From Pseudacidovorax sp. RU35E (GTDB taxonomy: Bacteria; Pseudomonadota; Gammaproteobacteria; Burkholderiales; Burkholderiaceae_C): 64,000 bases of DNA. The stretch lies in NCBI RefSeq assembly GCF_900156165.1, contig NZ_FTMY01000017.1, forward strand, positions 62,001 through 126,000, given 5' to 3'. The notes under the pieces were generated by a model, which was not told the origin of the DNA, did no database searches, and saw nothing but the letters and a program-made list of their open reading frames with translations. The translations under genes were made by a program, and so were the position numbers. Positions 62,449 through 64,000 of this stretch are shown in pieces. Numbering within the stretch: the first letter of the stretch is position 1; each line of letters opens with the position of its first letter.

Positions 62449-63147
62449 TTATAGAGCAGCTTTCTTCCCTTTGGACAGGTCCACGCCAAGTTGTTTGAGT
62501 TTTCTGTAGAGGTGGGTCCGTTCCAGCCCCGTCTTCTCGGCCACGCGGGTCATGGAGCCACTCTCCATGGCCAGATGGAACTCGAAATAGGCCTTCTCGA
62601 AAGCGTCGCGGACCTCGCGCAGCGGCCGGTCGAGGTCGAAGGTCTGCCGCGCCTGGGGACCGGGCTCCGGCGTTGCCGGATGCAGCACGGCCAGGATCGG
62701 CGGAACTGGCGGCTGTGGCGCCACGGCAGGGGATGACGGGGCGGAGGGAGGCACCACGCCAAGCGAGGGCGGCCGGCGCCCCTCGTCGCGCATCAAGCCC
62801 TTCTCGACTTCCTTGAGCAGCTTCTGCAGGGTGATCGGCTTTTCGAGGAACGCGGCGGCGCCGATGCGTGTGGCCTCGACCGCTGTGTCGATGGTGGCAT
62901 GTCCGCTCATCATGATGACGGGCATGTTGAGCAGACCCGCGGCCGACCACTCCTTGAGCAGTGTCACCCCATCGGTGTCGGGCATCCAGATGTCGAGCAG
63001 CACCAAGTCGGGACGCTCGCGTTGCCGTGCCGCACGCGCCGCCGAGGCGTTCTCCGCCAGTTCGACGTTGTGCCCCTCGTCATTGAGGATTTCGAACAGC
63101 AGGTCGCGAATGCCCAGTTCGTCGTCGACCACCAGGATGTTTGCCAT
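62449..63147 (-). CDS. Response regulator with Fis-type HTH, lacking AAA+ domain (NtrX-like)
   Basis: 232 residues from ATG 63147. The receiver domain at 1-120 has phosphoacceptor Asp in LVLLDIWMPDTDG, conserved VVDDE and the Lys in FLEKPI. A Pro/Ala-rich linker (~125-170) is followed by a C-terminal Fis-like HTH (VAEKTGLERTHLYRKLKQLG). The sigma-54 AAA+ domain of classic NtrX is missing, as in other Burkholderiales homologues I recall. Downstream of and co-directional with the NtrY-like kinase gene. Confidence 0.88.
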   Translation of the reverse strand: MANILVVDDELGIRDLLFEILNDEGHNVELAENASAARAARQRERPDLVLLDIWMPDTDGVTLLKEWSAAGLLNMPVIMMSGHATIDTAVEATRIGAAAFLEKPITLQKLLKEVEKGLMRDEGRRPPSLGVVPPSAPSSPAVAPQPPVPPILAVLHPATPEPGPQARQTFDLDRPLREVRDAFEKAYFEFHLAMESGSMTRVAEKTGLERTHLYRKLKQLGVDLSKGKKAAL

Positions 63148-63187
63148 GAATGCGGAGGGTTCTCTTGCTTGCTGCAGCCTGGGGCGC

Positions 63188-64000
63188 TCAGGCAGGCGAT
63201 GAGGCAGCGGAGGGCGCCGTGCCGCCGCCCGATGGTGCGGCAGCAGTGGCAAATGATAGCGACACTTGTGCGCCGACCACCGCGCCATTGACCATCCGGT
63301 TGGACAGGTCCACCCGCGCCCCGTGTTCGTCTGCGATCTTCTTGACCACAGCAAGACCCAGGCCCGTGCCCTTGCTCTTGGTGGTGACGTAGGGCTCGAA
63401 GGCACGCTGAAGGATGTTTTCCGCAAAACCGTGGCCGCCGTCCTGCACCACCAGACGAACGCGCTGCCCTGAGTCGGCAAGCCGGGTGCGGATGAGCACG
63501 GGTGACGCGCCGTGAGCGGTTTCGGTCGCGTCCTGCGCGTTCTGCAACAGGTTGTGGATCACCTGCCGCAATTGCTGCGCGTCACCGCGGATCGGCGGAC
63601 AGCGCGCATCCAGTTCGGTCTGCACGGGCACGCCGGCGTGCTCGGCGGCATACAGCTGCAGCACGTCGCCGACCAGGGCATTGAGGTCCAGCGGCTTGAG
63701 CTCTGCCGCGGGCAGCCGGGCATAGTCGCGAAACTCGTTCACCAGCCGCTTCATCGCATCGACCTGCTCGACGATGGTCTTCACGGACTTGCGCAGGACC
63801 GCCTCTTCGGTCGGCGCGACCTTGCCGCTGAGCTTGAACTCCAGCCGCTCGGCCGACAGTTGGATGGGCGTGAGGGGGTTCTTGATCTCGTGCGCGAGCC
63901 GGCGCGCCACCTCGCCCCAGGCCTGGCTGCGCTGGGCCGAGACGATCTCGGAGATGTCGTCGAACACCAGCAGGCGCGCCGCCCCAGGAAGTTGGGCACC
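63188..64000 (-). CDS. Sensor histidine kinase, C-terminal part (NtrY-like; continues past window)
   Basis: The frame is open to base 64000. The last ~270 residues hold the H-box VARRLAHEIKNPLTPIQLSA, N-box IHNLLQNAQDATE, G1 LVVQDGGHGF, F-box and G2 GTGLGLAVVKKIADEHG. These are typical of NtrY-type membrane kinases; the membrane and PAS domains are outside the window. Forms a two-component pair with the next gene (40-bp gap). Confidence 0.9.
   Translation of the reverse strand, partial: GAQLPGAARLLVFDDISEIVSAQRSQAWGEVARRLAHEIKNPLTPIQLSAERLEFKLSGKVAPTEEAVLRKSVKTIVEQVDAMKRLVNEFRDYARLPAAELKPLDLNALVGDVLQLYAAEHAGVPVQTELDARCPPIRGDAQQLRQVIHNLLQNAQDATETAHGASPVLIRTRLADSGQRVRLVVQDGGHGFAENILQRAFEPYVTTKSKGTGLGLAVVKKIADEHGARVDLSNRMVNGAVVGAQVSLSFATAAAPSGGGTAPSAASSPA

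Overview
The window reads as high-GC betaproteobacterial DNA, most likely Burkholderiales/Comamonadaceae. The support is the NtrY/NtrX pair at the right edge with a response regulator that lacks the AAA+ domain, the tRNA-Phe type, and the overall base composition. Most of it (about 10.6-62.3 kb) is one integrative and conjugative element of Tn4371-like layout. Read from right to left it runs: tyrosine integrase beside tRNA-Phe, variable region, radC and DUF accessory genes, repA/parA, traF, relaxase, cargo, LysR-like gene, traG and the trb transfer genes, ending with a DUF2274 gene.

Left flank (1-10.4 kb): the 3' part of a cyclic beta-glucan synthase gene, then a rearranged zone. A 744-bp segment (end of the glucan synthase gene plus start of nhaA) occurs twice as direct repeats 3846 bp apart. 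Between the copies lie small membrane proteins, a group II intron RT scrap and an IS5-type scrap. nhaA is truncated at the first copy and complete at the second, and is followed by an internally deleted IS5-family transposase.

Transfer module (10.6-23.3 kb, minus strand): traG-copG-trbBCDEJKLFGI-DUF2274, with almost every junction a 1-14 nt overlap, so very probably one operon. A protein consisting only of a LysR-type DNA-binding domain lies upstream.

Cargo A (23.7-37 kb): a complete polar amino-acid ABC transporter with a prephenate-dehydratase-like protein inside its operon; a lipoprotein-type chorismate mutase; an XRE/nucleotidyltransferase pair resembling a toxin-antitoxin system; five further XRE-type regulators, two of them in a 443-bp tandem duplication; a fused aminodeoxychorismate synthase with a DMT exporter; and a LuxR/LuxI quorum-sensing pair with a candidate lux box. 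Chorismate enzymes, solute transport and acyl-homoserine-lactone signalling thus travel together on a conjugative element.

Maintenance and early-transfer region (37-46.7 kb): relaxase, probable oriT, traF peptidase, RHH protein, ParA, RepA with three 23-bp-spaced iterons, and small accessory genes (AlpA-like, DUF2285, DUF6499, DUF2958, DUF736, zinc protein, RadC). Three of these share a roughly 160-170 bp leader ending in the same hairpin. A fourth copy lies inverted at 60.5 kb.

Cargo B, defence island (46.8-60.4 kb, visibly lower GC): broken AlpA and integrase remnants, an AlpA-like gene, a HipBA toxin-antitoxin pair with four operator boxes, and a three-gene operon that is the most interesting item here. 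It consists of a DruA-like DUF4338 domain fused in frame to a DptF-like P-loop NTPase, a DptG-like protein, and a 1563-residue DptH/HerA-like ATPase carrying a PD-(D/E)xK-type nuclease motif. No DNA phosphorothioation genes (dnd/ssp) and no DruE helicase are nearby. Right flank: integrase, tRNA-Phe, then chromosomal ntrX/ntrY.
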